Below are positions 1 through 8,045 of a stretch of DNA of 55,086 nt, one piece after another. Under the pieces are notes generated by a model that worked only from the letters and a program-made list of their open reading frames with translations, did no database searches and had not been told where the DNA came from. The stretch comes from Clostridiaceae bacterium OM02-2AC (GTDB lineage Bacteria; Bacillota_I; Bacilli_A; Erysipelotrichales; Erysipelotrichaceae). How positions within the stretch are numbered: position 1 is the first letter of the stretch; every line of letters starts with the position of its first letter. The position numbers and the translations under genes were made by a program. The DNA lies in contig QULU01000035.1 in NCBI GenBank assembly GCA_003481775.1, forward strand, positions 1 through 55,086, in the 5' to 3' direction.

Positions 1-38
1 AGTTTAAAGCGCTATTTTACAAAACCACTCTCTAGTTT

Positions 39-62
39 ACATTACCCCTAAAAGGGCAATGT
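39..62 (-). terminator. Possible terminator after the lipoprotein gene
   Basis: On the minus strand ACATTGCCC pairs with GGGTAATGT (one G-U pair) around a short T-rich loop, about 40 bases beyond the stop of the lipoprotein gene that ends at 100. The run of T after the stem is poor, so this may be a weak terminator or an RNA-stabilising hairpin. Confidence 0.35.
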
Positions 63-99
63 TTGGGAGCTATCCGATTACCGTACGTATACAGTCCGT

Positions 100-786
100 T
101 TATTTCGTGTTCACAAAGGGCTTCCATTTTCTGGCTTTCAACGCGGCAGTCTCGAAGGAACAGATATAGGAATTTTTCAAATGATCGGTAAATACAATCA
201 CCTGTTCGGCTTTCCTTGTATGCTCATCATACAGACAGACCCTGCTTGCATTTGCGGATAACAGGTCAATATCCGATTCCAGAAGGCTGTCCGCTATTCG
301 TTCGCTATTGGCTTGCAGGTCATAACGATATGGTGTTGTTTCCTTCACACCCCAATTTGTGATTGCGGATTCTTTGTCAAGATATTCAAACAAACAATAG
401 CCATAGCGACCGCTACCGTCTGAAAAGACACAGGAATACAGCTGCCTCTGTGCAGAGATATCCTTTGATTCTAAATCCTTTACCATAACAGGCGAAAAAC
501 TGGCATAGTCCCAGATGGGTGCTTCAATATCACCGGTTTCCTCCCTGACCCACATCGCAAGAAAACGCTGTATGCTTTTGCGCTTCATAAATGCAAGAAC
601 TTTATCATTCTCTGCGGCCTTCCCATAATAAGATGCTGTTGCATTTGCCAGCAGTGCACTTTTTAAGGAAATCGCCCTGTCCCCTGCACAGACTGGTTCC
701 TTCCGTTCTTTATCTGCTGTGTCCCTACAGCCTGCAAGCAGCAGGCACAGAAGCAGAATCGACAGGAAATACCTTTGCTTGCTCAT
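100..786 (-). CDS. Putative lipoprotein of unknown function
   Basis: A 228-residue protein with a clear lipoprotein signal: a short basic start, a Leu-rich hydrophobic stretch and the lipobox LLLAGC, with Cys20 as the lipidation site. It should be processed by signal peptidase II and anchored on the outer face of the membrane. The mature part is polar with a few scattered Cys, and I recognise no domain in it. It ends near the left edge with a small hairpin downstream. Upstream (787-1185) is a stretch without a convincing gene, so it is probably transcribed alone. Function unknown. Confidence 0.7.
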   Translation of the reverse strand: MSKQRYFLSILLLCLLLAGCRDTADKERKEPVCAGDRAISLKSALLANATASYYGKAAENDKVLAFMKRKSIQRFLAMWVREETGDIEAPIWDYASFSPVMVKDLESKDISAQRQLYSCVFSDGSGRYGYCLFEYLDKESAITNWGVKETTPYRYDLQANSERIADSLLESDIDLLSANASRVCLYDEHTRKAEQVIVFTDHLKNSYICSFETAALKARKWKPFVNTK

Positions 787-1185
787 ACAACCAGCTCCCT
801 TCCAGTGATGATTCCATTATGATATGCGATACCTCCTGCACCCCACACGCTCTTTTTGCTTTTCATCCGATATAGAAGACAGTCGTCTACAAAGAACTGG
901 GTGAACAGCACATTTTTACTGCTATTGTCGAAAATACGTAGCATGAGATCTGTCTTCCAGATTCCTGCAATCCTCGTTGCCTACACAAAAGATCCGAAAA
1001 TACTGCAGCTGGGTTTTCTGCCTTCATCACAGAGCCTTCCATTACAGCCTTTGCGAATAACCATTTGATTCCAGAATACAGCCAGCAGGCTAACATGTGC
1101 CGCAATCCCTTTACGGGCAGGAATGGATGACATTTCCTTCCGGTTTGGACCTATATGCAATAAATCTGCGAACACCTAATAATCT
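787..1185. other. 400-bp stretch without an intact gene, possible gene remnant
   Basis: Two overlapping minus-strand frames of 64 and 72 codons lie here (981-1175 and 887-1105). Read one after the other they give a longer, protein-like composition with one frame change near 1100, which could be a decayed gene. Neither has a good ribosome binding site and I recognise no family. The stretch also holds the upstream region of the lipoprotein gene at 100-786. Confidence 0.3.
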
Positions 1186-1524
1186 TTAATTTTTTCTGCG
1201 AATGAACTCTACAAAGGCAAACATGATGGAAATCACACTAAGCACTGCTACGATAAGCTCTGACATATTGTTTGCATACTCTGCACGAGCAGGCTCCATG
1301 ATGCCAAGGATGAGAAAATAGCTGCACCAGATCAGTCCCAGCAGCAATACCAGGCAGGTGATATATTTTAAAACAGCAGCTGCACCGGAAATCATTTTCA
1401 AATTTTTTGTAATCTGCTTTTGTGAATACCCCTTATGCCAGAATAGCTGCTTCAGACCACCGCCCAGTATACCGAATACCAATCCCACAGAAAGACTGAC
1501 ACAGATGGAATAATAAAAATTCAT
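1186..1524 (-). CDS. Small membrane protein, three predicted segments
   Basis: A 112-residue hydrophobic protein. Transmembrane segments are visible at about residues 5-24, 50-74 and 86-106, with a Lys-rich loop (HKGYSQKQITKNLK) between the first and second that probably faces the cytoplasm, and a basic tail RRKN. Its start codon overlaps the stop of the upstream DUF4177-like gene by an ATGA junction, so the two are translationally coupled. They follow a NUDIX gene in the same direction. I do not recognise the family. Confidence 0.65.
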   Translation of the reverse strand: MNFYYSICVSLSVGLVFGILGGGLKQLFWHKGYSQKQITKNLKMISGAAAVLKYITCLVLLLGLIWCSYFLILGIMEPARAEYANNMSELIVAVLSVISIMFAFVEFIRRKN

Positions 1525-1718
1525 GCGTCCGCTTCCTTAGAGATTGCCAGATCAATCTTACGGATGCAGCCAGTTGCGCTGACCTCTGCAGGTATCATGT
1601 TGATAAACTCATAGCCCCTTGCGGCATACGCGGCGATGATGCTTCGATGCTTCGTCGTTGCGATCATGACCATATCCTTCATGTGATAGCTCCTGTTTAC
1701 AAAATCATACTGCTTCAT
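1521..1718 (-). CDS. Short DUF4177-like protein
   Basis: A 65-residue protein. Its pattern (aromatic start KQYDFV, a central AAYAARGYEFINMIPAE, then a Gly followed by IRKIDLAISKE) resembles small DUF4177-type proteins, in which a GWE/GYE-like turn is followed by a final beta strand. The function of that family is unknown. It overlaps the end of the NUDIX gene by 14 bases and the start of the membrane protein gene by 4, so the three genes form a tight operon. The family call is by pattern only. Confidence 0.6.
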   Translation of the reverse strand: MKQYDFVNRSYHMKDMVMIATTKHRSIIAAYAARGYEFINMIPAEVSATGCIRKIDLAISKEADA

Positions 1719-2175
1719 ATCCTTCTCCTTCTGCGTTCATCGTACGCACGCACCTGTTTTCTGCCATACAATATGCGTCTATAAATTTCTTTGAGGGCGA
1801 ATAGATATGCTTGGGCAGCTGATCAATAGGAAACCATTCCCATGCATCCTGCTTTGCAGGCTCATTCACCCTCAGCTCTCCGCTGCATGCTCTCGCAATC
1901 ACCTGAATGGTGACAAAATGTCTGTCCGGCTGGATGTCGTCTGCTGCACTGAATACAAACAAATCTGCGATATCCAGATTGGTTTCCTCCTTGGTTTCCC
2001 GTATGGCACCCTGTAGCACGGTTTCTCCATACTCCTGCTTTCCGCCGGGAAGACACCAGGAATCCGGTTCATAAATCCCACCGGTATCCGCTGCGTTTTG
2101 TACACGGTGTCCCAACAGGATTCTGCCATTTTGTACAATCAGAACACCAATTCCCACACGTATGATCTCCTCCAT
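1705..2175 (-). CDS. NUDIX hydrolase
   Basis: A 156-residue NUDIX-fold pyrophosphohydrolase from the preferred start. The Nudix box is complete: GGKQEYGE, seven residues, then RETKEET, which carries the metal-binding glutamates. It is preceded by the usual opening strand RVGIGVLIVQNGRILLGHR and a CLPGG turn. Such enzymes cleave nucleoside diphosphate-X compounds; the substrate cannot be told from sequence. An in-frame start lies at 2208, but GGAAGGGAG just before the ATG at 2175 makes the shorter start better. It is the first gene of an operon with the DUF4177-like and membrane protein genes. Confidence 0.9.
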   Translation of the reverse strand: MEEIIRVGIGVLIVQNGRILLGHRVQNAADTGGIYEPDSWCLPGGKQEYGETVLQGAIRETKEETNLDIADLFVFSAADDIQPDRHFVTIQVIARACSGELRVNEPAKQDAWEWFPIDQLPKHIYSPSKKFIDAYCMAENRCVRTMNAEGEGYEAV

Positions 2176-2212
2176 ATAGAAACTCCCTTCCACTTCACTA
2201 TAAAGCACTTTC

Positions 2213-2494
2213 TCATTTTTTCTTTTGCTGTAGGCCGATAAGAAATCCAGCCAGCATGCCGAAGCTCATCGTATAGCTCAGCCAGCCACCTCCCAGCGCA
2301 GCACCCACAGCCGCACCAAGGCACAAGCCGATACTGAGTCCCTCTGCCATATACGTATCCGCAACGATTATTTCATGTCTTCTTTTTTGCTTCAATACCA
2401 GCAAAACTACCACAATGGCAGCTCCTGCTGTCATAACCGGCAGGATGATATGAAAGCTATTCAAATTTACCCACTCCCTGTTGTTCATTTTCAT
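2213..2494 (-). CDS. Small Gly/Ala-rich membrane protein
   Basis: Up to 93 residues, with one membrane segment near residues 14-35, a basic loop KQKRRHE, and then a Gly/Ala-rich hydrophobic region (about 52-88) that could form two more passes, ending in KKK. The ATG at 2494 has no evident ribosome binding site; AGGGAG sits nine bases before an in-frame TTG at 2464, which would give an 83-residue protein starting MNSFHI. It ends 38 bases before the NUDIX start at 2175. No known family recognised. Confidence 0.55.
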   Translation of the reverse strand: MKMNNREWVNLNSFHIILPVMTAGAAIVVVLLVLKQKRRHEIIVADTYMAEGLSIGLCLGAAVGAALGGGWLSYTMSFGMLAGFLIGLQQKKK

Positions 2495-2525
2495 TGCATA
2501 CAGCTGCCATAAGCAAACCGCTTTC

Positions 2526-3305
2526 TTATGGAATCAAATTTTTAGCCTTACAGTAATGATAGATTCCTTCCTCTTTTACACTGCCGCAAACCTCATCAGC
2601 TGCGGCCTTCACATCCTCGCCGGCATTTCCCATCGCTATCCCGGTGCCAACCGCCTGCAGCATTTCTATATCATTGGTGCCATCTCCAAAGGCAATTGCC
2701 TCCTCCTTAGACAGCTGGAAATATGCAAGTATCTTTTCCACGCCGCGTCCTTTTCCGCCATCTGCCGGTATGATATCCACAGCTCTGGGCCACCATGCTG
2801 TGATAGCAGCACCACGAACCCCCTTCAAAACAGCAGCATATTCCTCTTTTCTGCCACCCAGCATGATCTGATAGATGTCCTCATTTGCAAGCGCATCGAA
2901 GTCCTCGATCACATCGACTGTCTGCTTGCTGATAGCAAAATAATCCACAATGTCCCGATCGCGTCCATTCGCACCCTTGCGGTTTTCATTCGCAAGCACA
3001 ACGGGACGATGAATCGCCTTCGCGTTACCAATGATTTTATGTACATCCTCAGTCGGTATCGGATTTTTGAAAATCACCTCCTGCTTTGTGTAGCAATAGG
3101 AGGCATTGAATGTAAGAAAGGCATCGAAGCTCACCTTCTGAAAATGCGGCACACTTTTTGGCGGTCTTCCGGTCGCTATGCAAATGATGATATGGTTTCG
3201 CTGCAGCTGCAGAAGTGTTTCCTCCATCTGCTCACTCATAATTTTTTTATCCATATCAATCAAAGTTCCATCAATATCAAAAAACGCTATTTTTATATTT
3301 CGCAT
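2526..3305 (-). CDS. Cof-type HAD-IIB phosphatase
   Basis: A 259-residue haloacid-dehalogenase-type hydrolase. Motif I is FFDIDGTLID, which carries the nucleophile Asp and the acid/base Asp. Motif II is near IIICIATGR, a Lys lies in the cap-to-core region, and motif III/IV is AFGDGTNDIEML. The closing GIAMGNAGEDVKAAADEV is typical of the Cof/YidA subgroup with a C2 (IIB) cap. These enzymes dephosphorylate sugar phosphates, FMN, PLP and similar small molecules, and exact substrates vary. GGAGGAAGGT directly before the ATG at 3305 marks the start; an upstream in-frame ATG at 3317 overlaps that site. Confidence 0.92.
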   Translation of the reverse strand: MRNIKIAFFDIDGTLIDMDKKIMSEQMEETLLQLQRNHIIICIATGRPPKSVPHFQKVSFDAFLTFNASYCYTKQEVIFKNPIPTEDVHKIIGNAKAIHRPVVLANENRKGANGRDRDIVDYFAISKQTVDVIEDFDALANEDIYQIMLGGRKEEYAAVLKGVRGAAITAWWPRAVDIIPADGGKGRGVEKILAYFQLSKEEAIAFGDGTNDIEMLQAVGTGIAMGNAGEDVKAAADEVCGSVKEEGIYHYCKAKNLIP

Positions 3306-3749
3306 ACCTTCCTCCATACTATTGCCGCTAAAGCTGAACGCATTTCTGCTTTTTATATTGCAGTCCTCTTTGTCTGTCAGTCATATAAATTATAGTAAAC
3401 AAAAACAGTAATGTACAGGGAATTCTGTAGATTACTGCAATGTATGGCATTTTTATGGTGCAGCTGCAGTACTGTCATTTCTTATCCGTTTCCGGTAATT
3501 TTATTTGAATGCACAGCTTTTGATTCAAATATTCTGCTTTGCACTACCCAAACTATTTGCAATCCTGCAGCCATCCTTATCATTTGCCAGAAAAGCAAAA
3601 GAAGTGCAGTCATGTCTGTGCACTCCTTCTAAACTCTGATATTTTCACTGTCTGTTTGAAACTTTATGATACTTTAGAGCTACCTCAATCATCATAAATC
3701 CCTGCGTTTATTTAAAGACTCTTCTTATTCAAAATACTATCACTTCAGT
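3306..3749. other. Intergenic region, no gene seen
   Basis: AT-rich stretch between the HAD gene and a small membrane protein gene. It contains a weak hairpin with arms AGTGCA/TGCACT near 3603-3627. No open frame has a ribosome binding site or recognisable product. It must hold the promoter of the HAD gene, which I could not fix. Confidence 0.4.
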
Positions 3750-3965
3750 TTATATTACGGAATTGGTATGCTTGCTTTTTTTCTCAAGCCAGCGCTGCAT
3801 CGGCAAAGCGCATAACGCCGTCGCAACTGCACCAGCACCACGAGCAAGCCATACATTTATATGCAGATCATATAATCGCTCCATGACAAATGTTCCAACC
3901 TTGATTGCTATAAGCAATACCAGAATCCATTTTACGGTTTGCTGCATTGATTCGCCTTTTTTCAT
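3750..3965 (-). CDS. Small two-segment membrane protein
   Basis: About 71 residues from the ATG at 3965 (a second ATG at 3947 with AAAGGCG in front is also possible). Two hydrophobic segments, roughly VKWILVLLIAIKVGTFVM and LARGAGAVATALCALPM, are followed by a basic tail. It starts 15 bases after the stop of the XRE regulator gene and is certainly co-transcribed with it. Pairs of a small HTH regulator and a small membrane protein are common in Firmicutes, where the membrane protein can act as partner of the regulator. Function here is unknown. Confidence 0.55.
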   Translation of the reverse strand: MKKGESMQQTVKWILVLLIAIKVGTFVMERLYDLHINVWLARGAGAVATALCALPMQRWLEKKSKHTNSVI

Positions 3966-3979
3966 CTTCCTATACCCTG

Positions 3980-4306
3980 TCAACTGGCGGAAATGAAGGC
4001 AAGTACCAGCAGAAGGATAATCACAGACAGCAGCACAGTCAGCTTCTTGGATTGCCGCTGTGTCGGGCGTGATTCCATATCCTGTATTTCCGGTGTCTGT
4101 ACAGGCCGCTCCTCGTTATCCACAAGGGCATCCATACTGATGTTCAGTGCCTGTGATAAAGCCAGCAGCTGCCTCGCATCCGGAACCGTTTCATTTAGTT
4201 CCCAATTCGATATGGTCTGTCTGGTGACACCGACGGCTGCCCCAAGCTGTTCCTGCGAAAGTCGCAGCTGTTTTCTTGCTTTCAGAATATTATTTCCTAA
4301 CTTCAT
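3980..4306 (-). CDS. XRE-family regulator with C-terminal membrane anchor
   Basis: A 108-residue protein from the ATG at 4306, chosen because AAAGGAG lies five bases upstream. Residues 1-57 form a Cro/C1-type helix-turn-helix (LGNNILKARKQLRLSQEQLGAAVGV, then TRQTISNWE). A polar linker follows and then a single hydrophobic helix LTVLLSVIILLLVLAFIS at the C-terminus. It is therefore likely a membrane-tethered DNA-binding protein. The next gene downstream encodes a small membrane protein that may be its partner. Target and signal are unknown. Confidence 0.85.
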   Translation of the reverse strand: MKLGNNILKARKQLRLSQEQLGAAVGVTRQTISNWELNETVPDARQLLALSQALNISMDALVDNEERPVQTPEIQDMESRPTQRQSKKLTVLLSVIILLLVLAFISAS

Positions 4307-4585
4307 GTTGACTCCTTTCATAGAAAATTATACGGTACTGCGATTTTCAATACCAGCAAAGATATTTGGAACCTTGTCAAAGATTTTTAACATTACCCCC
4401 ATCACAGGAATTGAATGATGCGAACACTTTTTCCTGTACTATTTTATCACGATAGACAGAACAGATTACGGCTTCTGCAGGAAAGCATTGAACAGCAATT
4501 GTCTATATGCCGGTGTCTCTTGCCACAGCATGAAATATGAGAACTGCTTTGAAGCGCCTGCTTCTATAAAAAAGTGGCTTTTTTT

Positions 4586-5077
4586 CTAAGCCTTTCGTTT
4601 CTCCATAACATCATAGCAGAGAAAATCTCCATGCTCTGTGGGAATTACATGCGACTCTATTTCCCTGTAACCGCGCTTTCTATAAATCGCCTTTGCAGGC
4701 AGTGATGCATCCAATCTGCAGCTTGCAAAGACTGCGAATATCGTTTCCTCCGCAAATCTCATAAGACTGCTTCCATAGCCCCTTCCTTGATATTCGGGCA
4801 GGACAAACAGCCGACAGATTTCATTTTCCTTGCATGTGACAGTACCGACTGCATTGTGTTCATTATGAAACAGAAGATACACACTGCCGTTTTTTATATC
4901 CTGACGAATACGGTTTTCTTTGTGATGCGAAAGGAAAAAGGCCACTGCACCCATGGGATAATAATGCGGATAAATTTCCTGTATGGTGTCTCTGGTAATC
5001 GTGCTTACAAGCTGGATCGTTTTTTCGTCCATTGATGCCTGCATAATTGTATATTTTTTCATGTTCTTGCTGGTCAT
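4586..5077 (-). CDS. GNAT-family N-acetyltransferase
   Basis: A 163-residue acetyltransferase. The acetyl-CoA site is seen in CRLFVLPEYQGRGYGSSLMRFAEE (motif A, Q/R-x-x-G-x-G/A type), followed by a helix and the motif B region with AIYRKRGY. The start at 5077 is favoured over 5092 because GGGGTGA precedes it. The substrate is not predictable; the LFVLPEYQGRG pattern is shared with many small-molecule and protein acetyltransferases. It stands alone, with about 280-bp gaps on both sides. Confidence 0.88.
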   Translation of the reverse strand: MTSKNMKKYTIMQASMDEKTIQLVSTITRDTIQEIYPHYYPMGAVAFFLSHHKENRIRQDIKNGSVYLLFHNEHNAVGTVTCKENEICRLFVLPEYQGRGYGSSLMRFAEETIFAVFASCRLDASLPAKAIYRKRGYREIESHVIPTEHGDFLCYDVMEKRKA

Positions 5078-5433
5078 AGCTTCACCCCTCATATAGTATG
5101 TACTGTAAGCAAATAGTAGTTGCTGAAGAAACTCTTGATTGCAGCATTTAAGTTAATCGTATCGTTTTGAATCAAGATCAATTCTCCCCTTTGTGTATCG
5201 TGGCACACCTCTGCATGCTGCTAACAAAGCCAGTCACTATTGAGAAATCACGATACAGTCACTGCTTTTGCGGCTTCAAACGTGAATCCTCTGTAGGAAC
5301 TGGTGTGCTCTGACATCATCATCCTTCACTATTTCAAGCGCTCCTTGAATTACATTTCCTGCGGGAATCCGGATTTATTGTTTTGGTATGGCTTCTTCCT
5401 CCGGCATCTCTTCGTTTTTCTCCAACCAGGCGC
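5078..5433. other. Intergenic region, no gene seen
   Basis: Space between the GNAT gene and the O-acetyltransferase gene. A 68-codon minus frame at 5375-5581 is an out-of-frame shadow of the acetyltransferase gene. I see no clear hairpin or repeat. Confidence 0.4.
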
Positions 5434-6018
5434 TCATGCATTTTCTTTGATCACACGACAGGGATTTCCATAGGCAATGACATGATCCGGTATGCTTTTT
5501 GTTACAACACTGCCGGCTCCAATCACAACATCGTTTCCAATGGTTACACCGGGCAGAATAATCACGCCACCGCCAATCCATACGTTGTCGCCAATGACAA
5601 CCGGAGCAGTCTGGGTTTTACAAAATTCAAAGGATCCGTCTGCTTTTGGTTCTCCAAAGCGTTCCCTGGCACTGGTAGGATGAAATGCCGTATAGATTTG
5701 AACATTGGGAGCAATCAGTGCATTATCTCCGATGATAATGTTATTATCATCCAGAAATGTACAGTTCATGTTGACTTCACAATTATTTCCAAAATAAATA
5801 TTATTTCCATAGTCTGCATAAAAAGGAGCAGTTATCCATAAATGCTCTCCCATGCCGCCAAGCAGCTCTTTTAAAATACGTTTCTTTTCCTGTGCTGCCG
5901 CAGAATCTGTACGATTGTAGTCACGTACCAAATCCTTTGCCTTATGCCATTGCTTCAATAGCTCTTCATCTCCGCAGTCATACAGCTCTCCTGCCAGCAT
6001 TTTTTCTCTCTCTGTCAT
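5434..6018 (-). CDS. maa: Maltose/galactoside-type sugar O-acetyltransferase
   Basis: A 194-residue left-handed beta-helix acetyltransferase of the Maa/LacA/NodL family. The N-terminal Mac domain (MTEREKMLAGELYDCGDEEL) is present, then hexapeptide repeats from about residue 70, with the extended loop and His of IYTAFHPTSARERF that supplies the catalytic base, and the closing coils VVIGDNVWIGGGVIILPGVTIGNDVVIGAGSVVTK. These enzymes transfer acetyl from acetyl-CoA to the C6 hydroxyl of sugars in the cytoplasm, often as detoxification of non-metabolised sugars. Upstream lies an inverted repeat at 6181-6223. Confidence 0.88.
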   Translation of the reverse strand: MTEREKMLAGELYDCGDEELLKQWHKAKDLVRDYNRTDSAAAQEKKRILKELLGGMGEHLWITAPFYADYGNNIYFGNNCEVNMNCTFLDDNNIIIGDNALIAPNVQIYTAFHPTSARERFGEPKADGSFEFCKTQTAPVVIGDNVWIGGGVIILPGVTIGNDVVIGAGSVVTKSIPDHVIAYGNPCRVIKENA

Positions 6019-6180
6019 CGTTTGTCCTCCTTGCAGCAGCTACAGAAATAGCTGCATTCCTCACAGCTGAGGTTTTTCGCTCTCAATCGTTTGCACAAGA
6101 ATGTCTTTCATATACCAGCATATCACGCAAGAGCAATCTCTGCCATTCATAAGAACTACCGCTATATAGATTATAACAAG

Positions 6181-6223
6181 AAACAAGACTATGTACAGAA
6201 TAATCTGATAGATAGTCTTGTTT
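6181..6223 (-). promoter_or_regulatory. Inverted repeat between the PNPOx and maa genes
   Basis: Perfect 12-bp arms AAACAAGACTAT and ATAGTCTTGTTT are separated by 19 bases. On the minus strand the repeat sits after the PNPOx-like gene, is followed by TTTCTTGTTATAAT, and overlaps a TATAAT-like -10 box (about 6170-6175) pointing at the acetyltransferase gene. It may be the terminator of the first gene, an operator for the second, or both. Confidence 0.5.
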
Positions 6224-6261
6224 TCATATATAGGAAGCTTTCGACTTTATACATAACCAAC

Positions 6262-6705
6262 TTACAGCGGCAAATCCTTCGGTGTGGGAATAGCGAAGGT
6301 TTCGGAACTGAAGTTAGAATAATATCTGCCCTTTGTCACCGTTATTTTTAAAACACAGTAATCCGGATCGGTTACCCCCTTTGCATAATACATTGTGTCT
6401 CCCTCTTTCCATATCATCTCTTTGCTTTGCGCATCCTCCAGCACCTCAACTGTTCCAAGCAGCATCACACCTCGAAAATAGCGCTTATCACAGAAATAAA
6501 TACACGCATTCGGATTTTCCCGATACTGTGCCACACGCATGGAAGAGGTATTTGTGGTAAAGTAGAACGTCTGAATTCCAATTCTTTTTCTTGGAGGCAG
6601 CATCGCCTTCGTATTTGGAAACCCATCCGCATCCACAGAGCTGATAAACGCAACCCCTTGTTTATCAATTAGCTTTCCAATGGTTGCTTCGCAATCTCTC
6701 ATCAT
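6262..6705 (-). CDS. Pyridoxamine 5'-phosphate oxidase-family flavoprotein
   Basis: A 147-residue split-barrel FMN-binding protein. The order is typical of general-stress-26/PNPOx-like proteins: an N-terminal helix, GVAFISSVDADGFPNTKAMLPP, a strand FYFTTNTSSMRVAQYRENPNACIYFCD, and GTVEVLEDAQSKEMIW. Such proteins bind FMN or F420 and reduce small molecules. AAAGGAGG sits nine bases before the ATG at 6705, so the nine bases read upstream are probably untranslated. The next gene up is an HxlR regulator in the same direction, a frequent partner of redox enzymes. Confidence 0.85.
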   Translation of the reverse strand: MMRDCEATIGKLIDKQGVAFISSVDADGFPNTKAMLPPRKRIGIQTFYFTTNTSSMRVAQYRENPNACIYFCDKRYFRGVMLLGTVEVLEDAQSKEMIWKEGDTMYYAKGVTDPDYCVLKITVTKGRYYSNFSSETFAIPTPKDLPL

Positions 6706-6795
6706 AAAACTCACCCTCCTTTTCCCCCATTATAGCCTTACCGGATGACTTTGTACATTACCCACTTTTTTGTAACTATAAAGGCCCACGCTCCT

Positions 6796-7131
6796 TTACG
6801 TATCTGTGCAAGCATCCTCCTGCATGATTTCGATTCCTATCGATTGCATGATTTCAATCGCCTCCAGCATTTTCCGTCCACGCCTTGTAAGGCTGTAATC
6901 TACGTGCAGCGGATATCCATCATAGCTGTGCTTTTCCACCATACCGCATAGTGTCAATTCCTTCAGCTGCTCAATCAGCATTTTCTGTGAAATGCCCCGT
7001 ATTTCTTTTTTCAAAACAGATAAAGAGTGTGTACCCTTCCCCAGCTGCCACAGGATCATAGGCTTCCATTTTCCCTTTGTAATATCATGTGTAAGCTCCA
7101 GTGGACAGGTATATTCCGTACGTATTTTCAT
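6796..7131 (-). CDS. HxlR-family winged-helix regulator
   Basis: A 111-residue DNA-binding protein. It carries the family signature CPLELTHDITKGKWKPMILWQL, in which the Cys is a possible thiol or redox sensor, then GISQKMLIEQLKEL (recognition helix) and the wing HVDYSLTRRGRKM. HxlR members sense aldehydes, quinones or other electrophiles. It lies upstream of, and in the same direction as, the PNPOx-like flavoprotein gene (gap of about 90 bases), so the two may form a redox-stress unit. That link is inference. Confidence 0.9.
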   Translation of the reverse strand: MKIRTEYTCPLELTHDITKGKWKPMILWQLGKGTHSLSVLKKEIRGISQKMLIEQLKELTLCGMVEKHSYDGYPLHVDYSLTRRGRKMLEAIEIMQSIGIEIMQEDACTDT

Positions 7132-7364
7132 GTTGATTGCCTCGCCTCTTATTCAATAATTATATTCCTCGCGCGTCCCTTTCCTATATACATATTGCTT
7201 ATCGCTGATTGCAGGAGCTGGTCCTTATCATTCCTTGCCTTTCAAGACTATATGGTTATGATTGTTGCCAGTTGATATATTTGCAGCTTACTTCTTATGA
7301 TCCTGCGTGCTGCTTTCATAGCTCTGATCCTGTCGGCATGTAAGCTTGTGAATATGCAAGTAGC

Positions 7365-8045
7365 CTACTTTATAACCCTGTACCTCAGGCGAATATAGGA
7401 ATTTTCTAAAACATCACATGCACTAAGCTGCAGCGGCCCCAGCAAAGCAAGGTCATTCCTCGAAGTGATAGAAGCGCCGTCAATCAGGGTTGCGGTAGAT
7501 TTCCCTCCGATCAATATGGGAGCGACTACGATATCCACATAATCAATCAGCTTATTCCTTAAAAACATCCCATTCAATGTGCCACCGGATTGAATGGTCA
7601 ACTGCATACAGCCATACACTTCCTTTAAAATCCGCAATGCTTCTGTCAAATCCAGAGAATCCTGTCGGATGATGTGCAGATTTTCTTTTTTCACAGAATA
7701 TGCTGGATGCATAGGATTTTGTGTAAGCAATACGAATTCCTTTGCCCACTCACATACATAACGCACGCCATGCTCCGTTACATGATGATTATCCAGTAGA
7801 ACAAATGATACAGGTGATTTTGCTGGATAAGCCTTTTCATTAACGCCCATCTTTTTCTGAACTCGTCCGGTATTAAATGACCATAGGTCTGTTGTTTGTT
7901 CTATTTCATAATATTGATGCAGGCCTTCTTTTACACCGCTAATTTCTGGAAAATCCTTATCAACATCCAGCTCGTCCGATGCTCCGGTACTTATTTTTCC
8001 ATCAACAGACATCAGCATAAATAAAGTGGTTATTGCTCTGTTCAT
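7365..8045 (-). CDS. RibD C-terminal/dihydrofolate reductase-like reductase
   Basis: A 226-residue protein of the RibD_C fold. The opening strand ITTLFMLMSVDGKISTG and the later QLTIQSGGTLNGMFLRNKLIDYVDIVVAPILIGG (NADPH-binding Gly pair, then a conserved P-x-L/I-x-G-G) are characteristic. In riboflavin synthesis the same fold reduces the ribosylamino-pyrimidine; stand-alone members like this one have mostly unknown substrates. GGAGG lies seven bases before the ATG at 8045. Its start abuts the remains of a RhuM gene, suggesting that the insert at 8.0-13.4 kb joined directly to its promoter region. Confidence 0.87.
   Translation of the reverse strand: MNRAITTLFMLMSVDGKISTGASDELDVDKDFPEISGVKEGLHQYYEIEQTTDLWSFNTGRVQKKMGVNEKAYPAKSPVSFVLLDNHHVTEHGVRYVCEWAKEFVLLTQNPMHPAYSVKKENLHIIRQDSLDLTEALRILKEVYGCMQLTIQSGGTLNGMFLRNKLIDYVDIVVAPILIGGKSTATLIDGASITSRNDLALLGPLQLSACDVLENSYIRLRYRVIK

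Noticed and set aside
2481..3395. 304-codon plus-strand open frame
   Set aside because: It is antisense to the Cof-type HAD gene, whose motifs are complete; no ribosome binding site or family likeness on the plus strand.
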